From positions 434,001 through 498,000 of the forward strand of contig CAVQYC010000001.1 in assembly GCA_963717985.1 (NCBI GenBank): a stretch of 64,000 nucleotides of DNA, in the 5' to 3' direction. The stretch comes from BOG-1155 sp963717985. GTDB taxonomy: Bacteria; Desulfobacterota; Syntrophorhabdia; Syntrophorhabdales; WCHB1-27. A program made the translations under genes and the position numbers. Shown piece by piece: positions 18,827 to 28,383 of the stretch (position 1 is its first letter; every line of letters starts with the position of its first letter). The notes under the pieces were generated by a model. That model saw only the letters and a list, made by a program, of their open reading frames with translations. It was not told where the DNA came from and did not search any database.

Positions 18827-19891
18827 ATGAGAGGGAAGGGATTACCGGCTTATGTCGCTCTTGTGCTTCTTCTTGGCATCTCCGCAGCGGGCTATGCGGC
18901 GGAACCTATCAAACTCAAGTTCGCCAACTACTTCCCTGTACAACACAAGAACACGGCGCTCGGGCAGTTATTCTGCGACGAGATCAAGAAGCGTACGGGG
19001 GGCAGGGTGGAAATCTCTTACTACCCCGGTGGGACACTCCTCACCGCCCCCAAGATGGCCGCCGGCGTCAGCGTGGCGATCTCGGACATCGGCCTCTCGC
19101 ACTGCGCCTATTCAAGGGGCCGCTTCCCTGTCATGGAGATGATGGAGCTGCCACTCGGCTCCCCGAGCGCCTATGTGAGCACGCACGTGGCAAATGATTT
19201 CTACGACAGGTTCAAGCCAAAGGAATGGAACGACTATTATCCCCTGATGTTCAGCACGTCGCCGCCCGCGGTGCTCCAGACGATCGCAAAGCCGGTGAGG
19301 ACACTGGAAGAGATGAAGGGTCTGAAGATCAGGGCTACAGGGAGGATCGGCGATTTAGTAAAAGACCTTGGCGCAACGCCGATGCCCGTCGAGATGGTCG
19401 ACCTTTACGAAGCGCTCAGGAGACGGGTGATCGACGGCAACTTCGGTCCCATGGAGCAGCTCAAGGGCTTCAAGATAGGTGAGGTGATCAGATACTCCAC
19501 CGCCTGCTGGAAGATCGGGACCTCCTATACCTTTTACATGGTTATGAACAGGTCGAAATGGAATGGCCTGCCCGAGGATATAAAGAAGATTTTTCAGGAG
19601 ACGGCCAATGAGTTCAAGGACAAATGGGCCGTCATGTGGAATGAGATCGAGATCGAGGGCATGCAGTTTCTGAAAAGCCAGGGGGGGCAGATCGTCCAAC
19701 TGTCCGATGGGGAGGCGGCAAGGTGGGTGAAGGCATCCCAACCCGTCGTCGATGAATTCAAGAAGGACCTCATGGCGAAGGGCTATACGGAAAAGGAGAT
19801 CGACTCCTGGCTCGCCTTCACGAAGGAGCGCATCGAATACTGGAAAGGCATGGAGAAGGAGCGGAAGATACCTACTCCGTACCAATACTGA
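18827..19891 (+). CDS. TRAP transporter solute-binding protein, DctP type
   Basis: A 354-residue periplasmic binding protein with an N-terminal signal peptide (hydrophobic stretch to about residue 24, cleavage after GYAA). The DctP core includes LKFANYFP, MKGLKIRATG near 165 and the arginine that binds a carboxylate, plus the VDLYEALRRRVIDG motif. It likely binds an organic or aromatic acid for import. No DctQ/DctM membrane genes follow, so it must pair with membrane subunits elsewhere. It closes the catabolic cluster; AAAAAGGGGG precedes the start. Confidence 0.88.
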   Translation: MRGKGLPAYVALVLLLGISAAGYAAEPIKLKFANYFPVQHKNTALGQLFCDEIKKRTGGRVEISYYPGGTLLTAPKMAAGVSVAISDIGLSHCAYSRGRFPVMEMMELPLGSPSAYVSTHVANDFYDRFKPKEWNDYYPLMFSTSPPAVLQTIAKPVRTLEEMKGLKIRATGRIGDLVKDLGATPMPVEMVDLYEALRRRVIDGNFGPMEQLKGFKIGEVIRYSTACWKIGTSYTFYMVMNRSKWNGLPEDIKKIFQETANEFKDKWAVMWNEIEIEGMQFLKSQGGQIVQLSDGEAARWVKASQPVVDEFKKDLMAKGYTEKEIDSWLAFTKERIEYWKGMEKERKIPTPYQY

Positions 19892-19899
19892 TTCTTTTA

Positions 19900-19930
19900 G
19901 TGGCGCCTAGTCCGATCTTCGGCGCGCCAC
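19900..19930. terminator. Weak bidirectional hairpin between convergent genes
   Basis: GTGGCGC and GCGCCAC pair across a 17-base loop just after the TRAP gene and before the end of the sigma-factor gene on the other strand. No T-run; only a possible terminator. Confidence 0.3.
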
Positions 19931-20068
19931 GCTATTTGATTTCCCGAGGGGAGCGAACCAGGCCGATCTGACCGTATAGGCGGTTTCATGATGCCGGGTA
20001 AGGGTGACCACGAGGGCCATCGTCGTGTGGCTGATGGTACGGGTCGGGGGCTGCTGAGGTTTCGGGTA

Positions 20069-20617
20069 CTAGGCCGCGAGGCTTTTCCCGGGTTTTCCGT
20101 TTCCGCCGGCAATCCCGTTCAGTTTCTGATATCTCTCTCTGATTTTGTTGCGGATCTTCACGACGCTCACGTGGGAGATACCCATTTTTTTTCCTATCTC
20201 CCTCATCGTCATGCCTTCTATGCAGAAAAAGAGCACATCCCTTTCCCTCTGGCTGATGCCGCTGCCCATGGCCTCAATCTGCAGGACAGTCTCCACCCGA
20301 TCATAAGATGCGAGATTATCTGCGATAAGTATTTCTTCCAGGTGAGGTCCGTCCTCCTCCATAATACTGTTCAGGCTGAGCATAGTTGCCGAATCCTGGC
20401 TCTTCCTGATACAGTTCTTGAGATGGAAGAAACAACCTTGGAGTATATAGCTGTCCGTCTTATCATCCAGCTTGCCTAGCTGAAAATCGGACCATAGATG
20501 GATAAGCGCCTCCTGAAACAGATCCTGATCATCCATGAAGGTGAAGTGACCATCCAGCTTGCAGGTTATCCTCTTTAAGGTGGGCGACAGTTTCGCTATC
20601 AGGGCCTCAAATGACAT
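20069..20617 (-). CDS. Orphan sigma-70-like / ECF-type sigma factor
   Basis: About 182 residues. Region 2 is visible as MDDQDLFQEALIHLWSDF near residue 34-51 and region 4 as ISQRERDVLFFCIEGM followed by the helix-turn-helix TMREIGKKMGISHVSVVKI. It lacks regions 1 and 3. The start at 20617 follows GGGAGAGG; a longer frame up to 20695 has no good ribosome site. No anti-sigma gene is adjacent. Its leader carries an intrinsic terminator (20715-20753), so expression may depend on read-through. Confidence 0.8.
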   Translation of the reverse strand: MSFEALIAKLSPTLKRITCKLDGHFTFMDDQDLFQEALIHLWSDFQLGKLDDKTDSYILQGCFFHLKNCIRKSQDSATMLSLNSIMEEDGPHLEEILIADNLASYDRVETVLQIEAMGSGISQRERDVLFFCIEGMTMREIGKKMGISHVSVVKIRNKIRERYQKLNGIAGGNGKPGKSLAA

Positions 20618-20714
20618 AGCCTCTCCCTTCAAGCCTGGTTGTTTTTCGACCGTCTCGCCGCTACAGGCGAGACCGGTGCCGACCCTCTCTTCCATCTCTC
20701 CCGCCCCTGAAAAT

Positions 20715-20753
20715 AAAAAAAACGTCCTAACCCCCTTTTCGGGTTTAGGACGT
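20715..20753 (-). terminator. Intrinsic terminator inside the sigma-factor leader
   Basis: On the minus strand ACGTCCTAA and TTAGGACGT form a 9-bp stem, extended by CCC/GGG pairs, followed at once by eight T. It lies between the putative promoter at 20830-20858 and the sigma gene start, so it either ends a small RNA or works as an attenuator. Confidence 0.75.
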
Positions 20754-20829
20754 CCGAGTCCTTTTCAACTTCAGCGTTATCTTCTCAATTTGTGTCCCAA
20801 AAAGACCTCAATGTCTTCTTGATCCATTA

Positions 20830-20858
20830 AGTATGTGGTAAAAAGGTCTTCCTGTCAA
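20830..20858 (-). promoter_or_regulatory. Putative promoter for sigma-factor leader / small RNA
   Basis: Minus-strand TTGACA, 17-base spacer, CATACT. It would give a transcript of about 110 bases to the terminator. It faces away from the radical SAM gene. Confidence 0.5.
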
Positions 20859-20902
20859 GTCTTCAGCGATGGCGCCACCCTCATTGATTCTGCCCGTCCG
20901 AT

Positions 20903-22618
20903 ATGGTACAAGTAACAATGCTGGATCTTGTCTTGCTCCACCCACCCAGCGTCTATGATTTCCGCAAAGTTTCGGTGTTGCACGGGCCCATAAGCGACGT
21001 CATCCCTTCCACACCGATCTTCGAGATGTATCCTATCGGGTTCGCGAGCCTTTCCGAATATCTGGGGCGGTTCGGCCTCAAGGTAAGGATCATCAACCTT
21101 GCTTACAAGATGCTCAAGAACAGGGGATATGATCCTGAGAATGAGATAAAGCGCATAAAGACAAGGGCTTTTGGCATCGACCTCCACTGGATGCCCCACA
21201 TTCAGGGGGCGATAGCCGTCTCCGAGATGGTAAAGAAGCACCACCCGGATACGCCCGTAATCTTTGGGGGCTTTTCATCGACCTATTTCCATGAGGAGCT
21301 GCTCGAGCGGTACTGGTCCGTTGATTTTGTAGTGCGGGGCGATTCAACCGAGGAGCCCCTCCGGCTTCTCATGGAGACGATCCGCGGGAACGGGACAGCC
21401 CACGACGTCCCGAATCTTTCTTTTAGAGACAAGGGCACAGTAGTGGTCAATCCTCTGACGTTCGTGCCCGAGGACCTCGACTACAGCCGCACCGATTACG
21501 GTCATATCATAAGAAAGGTGGCCAGATACAGGGATTTTGCCGGCTACGTCCCTTTCATCAACTGGCCCAAGTATCCCATTACCGCGATCTTCACGTGCCG
21601 GGGCTGCACGTATAACTGTAAGACCTGTGGAGGCTCTCATTTCGCGTTCAAGAACATGACGGGCAGGAAAAGGGCGGCTTTTAAATCACCGGAGCTCCTC
21701 GTAAAGGAGATGAGGGAGGTGGCCTTTCATCTCAAGGGCCCCATCTTTCTCATAGGCGACCTCTTCCAGAACGGGCCCGAGTACGGTGAGAAGCTGTTGT
21801 TCCTGTTGAAGAAAGAACGGATAAAGAACAGCCTTGTCTTCGAATTTTTCAAACCCCCGGACCCTAGCCACGTGAAGATGATCGCCGAGGCCGCGGAGAA
21901 CTTCAATGTGGAGCTTTCCCCGGAATCCCATGACGAGAAGGTGAGGCAGGCCTTCGGGAGGCCTTATTCAAATAAAAGCATGGAGAGTCTCATTGAGACT
22001 CTGCTACACTACAGGTGCAAACGGATCGACCTGTTTTTCATGATAGGGCTGCCTTACCAGGACTATGGGTCGGTAATGAAGACGGCGGACTATTGCGACG
22101 GGCTTCTCCGGCGCCTCGGAAAATCAGGAGTGACGACGCCTTTCATCTCGCCCCTCGCCCCTTTTGTCGACCCCGGCAGCATGGTTTTCGAGTCGCCCGA
22201 AGAGCACGGCTACAAGCTCTTCTTCAGGGATGCCGAGTCACACAGGCAGGCCATGCAACAGCCGGGCTGGAAATATTTCCTCAACTACGAGACGAAGTGG
22301 ATGAGCCGCGATGAGATCGTTGACAGCACCTATCATGGCGCCCTTGCCCTCAATAAGGTGAAGACGGCCCATGGTCTTATTTCGAAGGACGTCTACCGGG
22401 AGCTGGAGAAGAAGATAGTTTTTTCCCTTGACACAGTCAGCGCAATTGACCGCGCCATGGAGATGGACCCGGCTGACAGGGAGCGAAGGGTTGAGGAGTT
22501 GCGCATCGATGTGGAGAAGAATGTGGGCACCATAGGCGAGAAGAAGGAACTTGAGTGGCCGACGGGCATATTTCGGATGAATTTCTTCAATATTTTTAAG
22601 ACGCTCATCGGGCGATGA
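20903..22618 (+). CDS. B12-binding-domain radical SAM protein
   Basis: A 571-residue protein with an N-terminal cobalamin-binding-like domain (LLHPPSVYDF at the start, VIFGGFSSTYF near 115) and a radical SAM domain with the cluster motif CTYNCKTC near 235. It resembles the TIGR04190-type B12/radical SAM proteins, whose reactions are not known. There is no strong ribosome-binding site; ATG 20903 or ATG 20918 could be used. Its stop overlaps the selA start (ATGA). Confidence 0.85.
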   Translation: MVQVTMLDLVLLHPPSVYDFRKVSVLHGPISDVIPSTPIFEMYPIGFASLSEYLGRFGLKVRIINLAYKMLKNRGYDPENEIKRIKTRAFGIDLHWMPHIQGAIAVSEMVKKHHPDTPVIFGGFSSTYFHEELLERYWSVDFVVRGDSTEEPLRLLMETIRGNGTAHDVPNLSFRDKGTVVVNPLTFVPEDLDYSRTDYGHIIRKVARYRDFAGYVPFINWPKYPITAIFTCRGCTYNCKTCGGSHFAFKNMTGRKRAAFKSPELLVKEMREVAFHLKGPIFLIGDLFQNGPEYGEKLLFLLKKERIKNSLVFEFFKPPDPSHVKMIAEAAENFNVELSPESHDEKVRQAFGRPYSNKSMESLIETLLHYRCKRIDLFFMIGLPYQDYGSVMKTADYCDGLLRRLGKSGVTTPFISPLAPFVDPGSMVFESPEEHGYKLFFRDAESHRQAMQQPGWKYFLNYETKWMSRDEIVDSTYHGALALNKVKTAHGLISKDVYRELEKKIVFSLDTVSAIDRAMEMDPADRERRVEELRIDVEKNVGTIGEKKELEWPTGIFRMNFFNIFKTLIGR

Positions 22619-24003
22619 ATAACCTGCTTCGCACTATACCCAAGGTCGACGATGTCCTCAAGGATGCGCACTGGCGGGCACTGGCGCCTTACCCCGCAGA
22701 GTGTGCGAAAGGCCACTTGCGGGATGTGCTGAACGAGCTGCGAGCCGCCATAAAGGCGGGTAAGACACACGACGTAGTGCCGGTCCAAGCTCTCATCGAG
22801 GAGACGAAAAGGCGGACTGAACAATCCCTGCGGCCTGCCTTAAAGAAGGTCATCAACGGTACGGGCGTTATCATCCACACAAACCTCGGCAGATCGCCCC
22901 TGGCACATTCCGCCATCGAACGGCTCCTTGCCATTGCTTCCGGCTATTCGAACCTTGAATACGGTCTTGCCGAAGGCAAGAGAGGCGACCGCCACGAGCA
23001 TTGTCTTGCTCTCTTAAAGAGACTGACAGGCTCTGAAGCGGCCCTCGTAGTCAACAACAATGCCGCCGCGGTGCTTCTTTGCCTCAACACCCTCGCCGAG
23101 GGCAGGGAAGTCATCATCAGCCGGGGGGAGCTGATAGAGGTAGGCGGCTCTTTCCGCATCCCCGAGATCATGGCGAAGAGCGGAGCTGCTTTGCGGGAAG
23201 TGGGCACGACCAACAGGACATTCAAAGAAGACTACGAGAGGGGCGTCAACGAGAGGACAGCCCTCATCATGAAGGCCCATACGAGCAACTACAGGATCAG
23301 GGGATTTGTGCATGAGGCCACGAGCGCTGAGCTTGCGGCTATTGCGGCCGGCCACCACATCCCTTTCTACTTTGATACGGGGAGCGGTCTTTTGTCCGAC
23401 CTTGGCAGTGACGCCAATTTTGAAGAGCCAACGGTTGCGGTGGAAGCAGGCATTTGCGACGTCATCTCGTTCAGCGGGGACAAGCTTCTCGGAGGTCCCC
23501 AGGCCGGCATTATTCTCGGCAGGGCATGGCTCATCGATGCCATGAAGAAGAACCCTCTGACGAGGGCCCTCAGGCCTGACAAGTTTACCCTCTCGGCGCT
23601 CGAGGCTACCCTCCTGCTTTACCTCGACAAGGAGAAGGCGCGACGGGAAATCCCTGTTCTCCGCATGCTCCATCAGGACCCGCGAGTGGTAAGGACGAGG
23701 GCCGGCCACGTTGCCCGTATGGTGCGAAAAGGCGCGCCCCTTATCACCGTCGAGGTGGTGAGGTTATATGCGGAGGTGGGTGGAGGGAGCCTCCCGGACA
23801 TCTCCATACCCTCCTACGGCCTTTCGCTGCAGCCGTCGGCTATCTCCGTGGAGACGCTTGAACAGCGGATGAGGGGCCTCGATACCCCTGTTATCGGAAG
23901 AATAGAGAAAGGCCGTTTTCTCATCGATATGCGGACCGTGCAACAAGAGGATGAACATTACCTGGCCTTCGCCATACAGACAGCCCTCAGGGATGGACGA
24001 TAA
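22615..24003 (+). CDS. selA: L-seryl-tRNA(Sec) selenium transferase
   Basis: PLP enzyme that turns Ser-tRNA(Sec) into Sec-tRNA(Sec) using selenophosphate; works as a large ring-shaped oligomer. Length 462 is normal. The N-terminal tRNA-binding helices (LLRTIPKVDDVL), NGTGVIIHTNLGRSPL near 83, and the Schiff-base lysine in SFSGDKLLGGPQAG near 290 are clear. It shows that the organism makes selenoproteins, though no selenoprotein gene with an in-frame TGA is seen in this window. selB and selD are not in the window. Confidence 0.96.
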   Translation: MNNLLRTIPKVDDVLKDAHWRALAPYPAECAKGHLRDVLNELRAAIKAGKTHDVVPVQALIEETKRRTEQSLRPALKKVINGTGVIIHTNLGRSPLAHSAIERLLAIASGYSNLEYGLAEGKRGDRHEHCLALLKRLTGSEAALVVNNNAAAVLLCLNTLAEGREVIISRGELIEVGGSFRIPEIMAKSGAALREVGTTNRTFKEDYERGVNERTALIMKAHTSNYRIRGFVHEATSAELAAIAAGHHIPFYFDTGSGLLSDLGSDANFEEPTVAVEAGICDVISFSGDKLLGGPQAGIILGRAWLIDAMKKNPLTRALRPDKFTLSALEATLLLYLDKEKARREIPVLRMLHQDPRVVRTRAGHVARMVRKGAPLITVEVVRLYAEVGGGSLPDISIPSYGLSLQPSAISVETLEQRMRGLDTPVIGRIEKGRFLIDMRTVQQEDEHYLAFAIQTALRDGR

Positions 24004-24889
24004 GTTCCGCCTCCGCGCCGACATTGACAACGTGAGAATTGACGTATATCTCTCTGAAAAACTGTCTTTGCCGAGGTCACAGGTCAAGCGGTTGATCGAT
24101 GAGGGCCATATCCGCGTGGAGGAAAGGGTGCCGAAATCCTCCTTCAAAGTGCGAAAAGACATCGAGATTGAGGGCGAGGTCCCCAAGGAAGAGCCGACCT
24201 CGCTTAAGCCTGAGAATATCCCGATCAGGGTCCTGTATGAGGACAATTTTCTGCTCGTGATCGACAAGCCGAAGGACATGGTGGTCCACCCTTCGGCCGG
24301 TCATCGCAGAGGCACGCTTGTCAACGCCGTCTTGAGTCACTTGAGGGAAGTGAGCAGCGCCGACGAAAGACCGGGTATCGTGCATAGATTGGACAAGGGA
24401 ACGACAGGGGTCATCATTGTCGCAAAGGACCGGAAGACCCAGGAGGCGCTCTCCCGTCAATTTCATGAGCGGAGCGTGGAAAAAGTCTACCGGGCGGTCG
24501 TTGAAGGGGTCGTGCGGAACGACGAGGGTGTTGTGGAGGGCCTGATCGGCAGACATCCGAAAGACAGAAAACGGATGGACCTGGTGGAATCAGGCGGGAG
24601 ATACTCATTCTCCCGATTCAAGGTGCTTCAGCGCATGCGCGGGTTCACGTATGTCGAGGTCTATCCTAAGACGGGCAGGACCCACCAGATACGTGTGCAC
24701 ATGAGCCATGCCGGCCATCCGATAGTGGGCGACGAACTTTACGGAAAGCGGACAAGGACGCTCGCGGACAGACCTCTCCTTCACGCGTATCGGATCGTCT
24801 TCGATCACCCCGCGACAGGGATCAGGCTGCGCGTGGAAGCGGCTGTGGCTGCCGATATGGAGACATTTGTGAGGGAGCATGCCCTTTGA
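23993..24889 (+). CDS. RluD-type 23S rRNA pseudouridine synthase
   Basis: 298 residues: N-terminal S4 RNA-binding domain (VDVYLSEKLSLPRSQVKRLI-like region near residue 15-35) and the RluA/RluD catalytic motif HRLDKGTTGVIIVAKD near 130, with the catalytic Asp. Later the KTGRTHQIRVH motif. The start is inside the end of selA (11-base overlap) and the end overlaps pgeF by 11 bases, so these genes form one unit. RluD modifies helix 69 in other bacteria. Confidence 0.92.
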   Translation: MDDKFRLRADIDNVRIDVYLSEKLSLPRSQVKRLIDEGHIRVEERVPKSSFKVRKDIEIEGEVPKEEPTSLKPENIPIRVLYEDNFLLVIDKPKDMVVHPSAGHRRGTLVNAVLSHLREVSSADERPGIVHRLDKGTTGVIIVAKDRKTQEALSRQFHERSVEKVYRAVVEGVVRNDEGVVEGLIGRHPKDRKRMDLVESGGRYSFSRFKVLQRMRGFTYVEVYPKTGRTHQIRVHMSHAGHPIVGDELYGKRTRTLADRPLLHAYRIVFDHPATGIRLRVEAAVAADMETFVREHAL

Positions 24890-25610
24890 GCTGAGAATGA
24901 TAGGCGCCCCCGACTGCGGGGCAGGCGCCTGGTCTTACTGCCACGTTCCGGGACTCGAAAACGCGGGTATTGTTCACGGGTTCATGACGCGTACGTCGGA
25001 CGCAATTCTGAGAGACGCCGGCCTGAGAACGGCTTTTATGGCGGCCTTTTCCGCGAAAGACATGATTATCCTCGACCAGGAGCACGGTGATGCCGTGCAC
25101 GTAATCGCCGCGGGTGAGCGCCCTCGGGCAGGCGATGGCCTGGTCCTGCTCGAACCGGGTGTGATAGGGGTGATCAAAACCGCCGACTGTCTGCCTGTCA
25201 TCCTCTTCGCACCCGACTACCCTGTCTGTGCCATCGTACATGCAGGCTGGCGGGGGACGGCGCTTCTGATCACCGGGAAGGCCGTGGCTGCTATGGTTGA
25301 CCTGGGCGTTCCGGCGGCCTCAATAAGGGCGCTCATCGGACCCGGCATCGGCCCGTGCTGCTATAACGTGGGAGAAGACGTGGTCACTGCTTTCAAGGCC
25401 GCGGGAATCAGCGACGAGGTGTTCGCAAGAAGGGGCCGCCTCACATTTCTCGATCTGAAGAAAGCGAACCGCCAGATCCTCATGGCTGAGGGGGTCCATG
25501 ACATTGATGACGCGAACCTCTGCACCTCATGCAGGGAGGCACTTTTTTTCTCGGCGAGGCGGGACGGGCAGCGAGGCAGGCAGATGAATTTCGTGCTGAT
25601 AAAGGGATAG
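24879..25610 (+). CDS. pgeF: Laccase-domain / YfiH-type peptidoglycan editing factor or purine nucleoside phosphorylase
   Basis: 243 residues of the DUF152/YfiH family. Key residues: QEHGD near 68, KTADCLPV near 104 with the catalytic Cys, HAGWRGT near 125 with the metal His, and GPGIGPCCY near 150, then LCTSC. The family is described both as zinc-dependent adenosine/purine phosphorylase and as a peptidoglycan editing factor. It overlaps rluD. Confidence 0.9.
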   Translation: MPFELRMIGAPDCGAGAWSYCHVPGLENAGIVHGFMTRTSDAILRDAGLRTAFMAAFSAKDMIILDQEHGDAVHVIAAGERPRAGDGLVLLEPGVIGVIKTADCLPVILFAPDYPVCAIVHAGWRGTALLITGKAVAAMVDLGVPAASIRALIGPGIGPCCYNVGEDVVTAFKAAGISDEVFARRGRLTFLDLKKANRQILMAEGVHDIDDANLCTSCREALFFSARRDGQRGRQMNFVLIKG

Positions 25611-25646
25611 GCGATGGCGCGTCGCTAAAAACAGGGGGATCGCATA

Positions 25647-27848
25647 ATGGCACAGGCTTCAGGATCCGAAAGGCAGGCGAAAGAGAGCGCGTCAGCCATC
25701 GACGATGCCGGTTTCATGAAGAAACATCGCATCAATCTTTTCTACGTCTTGTCGATCCTGGCGGTCTGCGCCTTCCTCGTCTATCTGGAGACCAACCTCC
25801 CTTTCTTCCAGAAATTCATGCCGGTTCTCGACAATAAGCTCCTTATCGCCATACTCAACCTCAACTTCCTCCTGATCATGCTCCTCATTTTCACCGCAAG
25901 CCGTATTCTCCTGAAGACGTATGTCGAAAGAAAGAGAGGGATTTGGGGCTCCGGGCTCAAGACGAGGCTTACCGTGACCGTCTTCTCCGTCTCCATCATC
26001 TCCTCTTTCATGCTCTTTTTCCTGACCACATGGTTCTTCTACGCGAGCATGGACAAATGGTTCAGCCAGAAGGTGGAAAATACGGTTGAGAATGCCCGCG
26101 ACCTCTCGGAGTTTTACTACGAAGACCTGTTCGGCCGCTATGAGAAGATGGGGAAGATGCTCGCCGAGAGGATCAGGGAGAATGCGATCCTGGACAACGA
26201 TAAGGCGCTGTCGGCATTCATAAGGAAAGAGGGGAAATCGAATTTTCTCGGCTACCTCGCGCTCCTCGACCTCACCGGCCAGCCGATCAAGAGCTATAAT
26301 GCCCTGGACGAGCAGATGACGCGCATCCTCGTCGAGCGATCGAAGACGTTCAGAAAACATCGGGATGCGAGGCAGATCGTCCCGCTCAAAGACGGAGAGC
26401 TGCTCCTCTTTCTCACCACGGTAACCGATGATTCGGGCCAACCGAGGGCCCTGCTCTTCCTCGGTGAAAAGATCAGGGTCCACGGCGCGCAGAGCATGAA
26501 GCAGATATCGTCTACGTATCGGGAATTCAGGGAAGCCAGGCCGTTCAAGAAGATAGTGAAATACAGCTTTGTGATCCCCCTCTTTCTCATCACGATCCTC
26601 AGCATCTTCGTGGCTATCTGGATAGGGGTCAAGATGGCGGCGTCGATTACCGTGCCTCTCGAAAGGGTGAAAGAGGGTGCGGCAATCATCGCGCAGGGCA
26701 GGTTCGATATCAACCTCGAGGAGAGGGGCAAAGACGAGATCGGGACGCTCGTGAGCGCGTTCAACAGGATGGCAAGGGAGCTGAAGATCGCGAAGGACGA
26801 GATCGAAGAGAAAAGAAAATATATGGAGGTCATCCTCGACAATGTGGCGACCGGTATCATCAGCACCGACGTGAAAGGGCGAATGCTCCTCGTGAACCGG
26901 GCGGCAAAGGACATCCTGAAGGCGAAGACCGGCGACTGGACGGGCATCCCTTTGTGGCGTTTCGCGGGGGGAGATTTCAGGGCAATCATCAGGCCCTTCC
27001 TCAAGGGTATGCGGGAGGGACCCGAGGGCCCTGCGAAAGAAACGACTTTGTCCCTGCATAATGACACGTTATTCCTGCGCGTCTCCCTCACCACACTGCG
27101 CGATGATGCAGGCAAGCCCGAGGGGTATATCGTGACCTTCGATGATATCACCCATATAGTGAGGGTCGAAAAGCTCGCCACCTGGCGCGAGATCGCCAAA
27201 AGACTCACCCACGAGATAAAGAACCCGCTTACGCCCATAAAGCTATCGGCGGAAAGGCTTCGGAGGCGCCTGCTGCCGAAGGTCGAGGGGAGGGAGAAAG
27301 AGGTGCTTGACGAAACAACGTCAGTCATATTGAGCTCCTCCAACGATATTACCGCCATGGTAAACGAGCTGACAAAATTTACCAATACGTCGTCGTCTCC
27401 GCGGACGCACGAGGATGTGAACGCCATCATCGAGGAGACGGTCGCTATTTACAGAAACCTTTACCCGGCCATCTCCTTTCAGTTTCACGGGGACAAGGTG
27501 CCCCCATTCAGGACGGACAGAGACAAGATGAAGAGGGCATTGATCAATCTGATCACGAACTCCATCAATGCCATAGATTCCGAGCCGGGGACGATCAGCG
27601 TTGAGACGCGGTACGATAAAGGCAGGGGCACCGTGCGGATTGAGCTGGCGGATACGGGCTGCGGCATAAGGGATGAGGATAAGTCCCGGGTATTCGACCC
27701 GTATTTCACGAAGAACCGGGACGGCATGGGCCTCGGTCTCGCCATTGTCAATTCGATCATTCTAGAGCTTGGGGGCCGGATCAATGCGGAAGATAATGTG
27801 CCGAGGGGGACGCGGATGGTCATGGAGATCCCCGTCTTCGAAGCGTAG
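25647..27848 (+). CDS. NtrY-like membrane PAS sensor histidine kinase
   Basis: 733 residues. Three N-terminal membrane helices (about 28-48, 63-85, 108-135), an extracytoplasmic sensor region to about 305, a fourth helix (FVIPLFLITILSIFVAIWIG), then HAMP (333-385), PAS (around 395-505), HisKA with the phospho-accepting His near 522 (THEIKNPLTPIKLS) and HATPase (NLITNSINAID, DTGCGI, GMGLGLAIV). This domain order is that of NtrY, which pairs with NtrX. No response regulator lies beside it. The signal is unknown. Confidence 0.92.
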   Translation: MAQASGSERQAKESASAIDDAGFMKKHRINLFYVLSILAVCAFLVYLETNLPFFQKFMPVLDNKLLIAILNLNFLLIMLLIFTASRILLKTYVERKRGIWGSGLKTRLTVTVFSVSIISSFMLFFLTTWFFYASMDKWFSQKVENTVENARDLSEFYYEDLFGRYEKMGKMLAERIRENAILDNDKALSAFIRKEGKSNFLGYLALLDLTGQPIKSYNALDEQMTRILVERSKTFRKHRDARQIVPLKDGELLLFLTTVTDDSGQPRALLFLGEKIRVHGAQSMKQISSTYREFREARPFKKIVKYSFVIPLFLITILSIFVAIWIGVKMAASITVPLERVKEGAAIIAQGRFDINLEERGKDEIGTLVSAFNRMARELKIAKDEIEEKRKYMEVILDNVATGIISTDVKGRMLLVNRAAKDILKAKTGDWTGIPLWRFAGGDFRAIIRPFLKGMREGPEGPAKETTLSLHNDTLFLRVSLTTLRDDAGKPEGYIVTFDDITHIVRVEKLATWREIAKRLTHEIKNPLTPIKLSAERLRRRLLPKVEGREKEVLDETTSVILSSSNDITAMVNELTKFTNTSSSPRTHEDVNAIIEETVAIYRNLYPAISFQFHGDKVPPFRTDRDKMKRALINLITNSINAIDSEPGTISVETRYDKGRGTVRIELADTGCGIRDEDKSRVFDPYFTKNRDGMGLGLAIVNSIILELGGRINAEDNVPRGTRMVMEIPVFEA

Positions 27849-27931
27849 GGCACCCCGAAGACGGTCATCGACGTTGCGCCTGAAGCCGCGCGTCTCCCCA
27901 CCCGACCGCGAAATATGCTATAATAATAAGC

Positions 27932-28378
27932 GTGAAGATAGTGAGTACCAACAGGAAAGCCTATCACAACTTCTCGATAGAAGAGAAGTACGAGGTGGGC
28001 GTCGCTCTTTTGGGGACCGAGGTGAAGGCGCTCAGGGAGGGGAAGGCGAACCTTAACGACAGCTTCGCCAAAGTGAAAAATGATGAGCTTTTCCTGGTGA
28101 ATGCGCACATAAGTCCATATTCATGCGGGAATATTTGTAACCATGAGCCGAAGCGTGACAGAAAGCTCCTTATGCACCGCTTCGAGCTGAAACGGCTCTA
28201 CGGGAAGGTGAAGGAACGGGGTTACACGCTCATTCCGCTTAGCATGTACTTTAATGACAGGAACAAAGTAAAGCTGGAAATAGGCCTGGCAAAAGGAAAG
28301 ACTTCCGTTGATAAACGTCATGACATCAAGGCCAAGGACGAGAAGCGAATCAATGAGCGCGAAGGACGGTTAAGATAG
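27932..28378 (+). CDS. smpB: SsrA-binding protein
   Basis: Binds tmRNA and brings it to stalled ribosomes. 148 residues with the core GTEVKALREGKANLNDSF near 30 and the C-terminal KGKTSVDKRHDIKAKD tail that enters the mRNA channel. Starts with GTG; ATATGCTATAATAATAAG upstream resembles a -10 region. The tmRNA gene follows 5 bases after the stop, a common pairing. Confidence 0.97.
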   Translation: MKIVSTNRKAYHNFSIEEKYEVGVALLGTEVKALREGKANLNDSFAKVKNDELFLVNAHISPYSCGNICNHEPKRDRKLLMHRFELKRLYGKVKERGYTLIPLSMYFNDRNKVKLEIGLAKGKTSVDKRHDIKAKDEKRINEREGRLR

Positions 28379-28383
28379 ATAAT

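Noticed and set aside
25692..27059. 455-codon minus-strand frame opposite the NtrY-like kinase
   Set aside because: Complement of a clear kinase gene; composition (His/Arg/Glu-rich, no motifs) and lack of ribosome site mark it as a shadow of GC-rich codon use.
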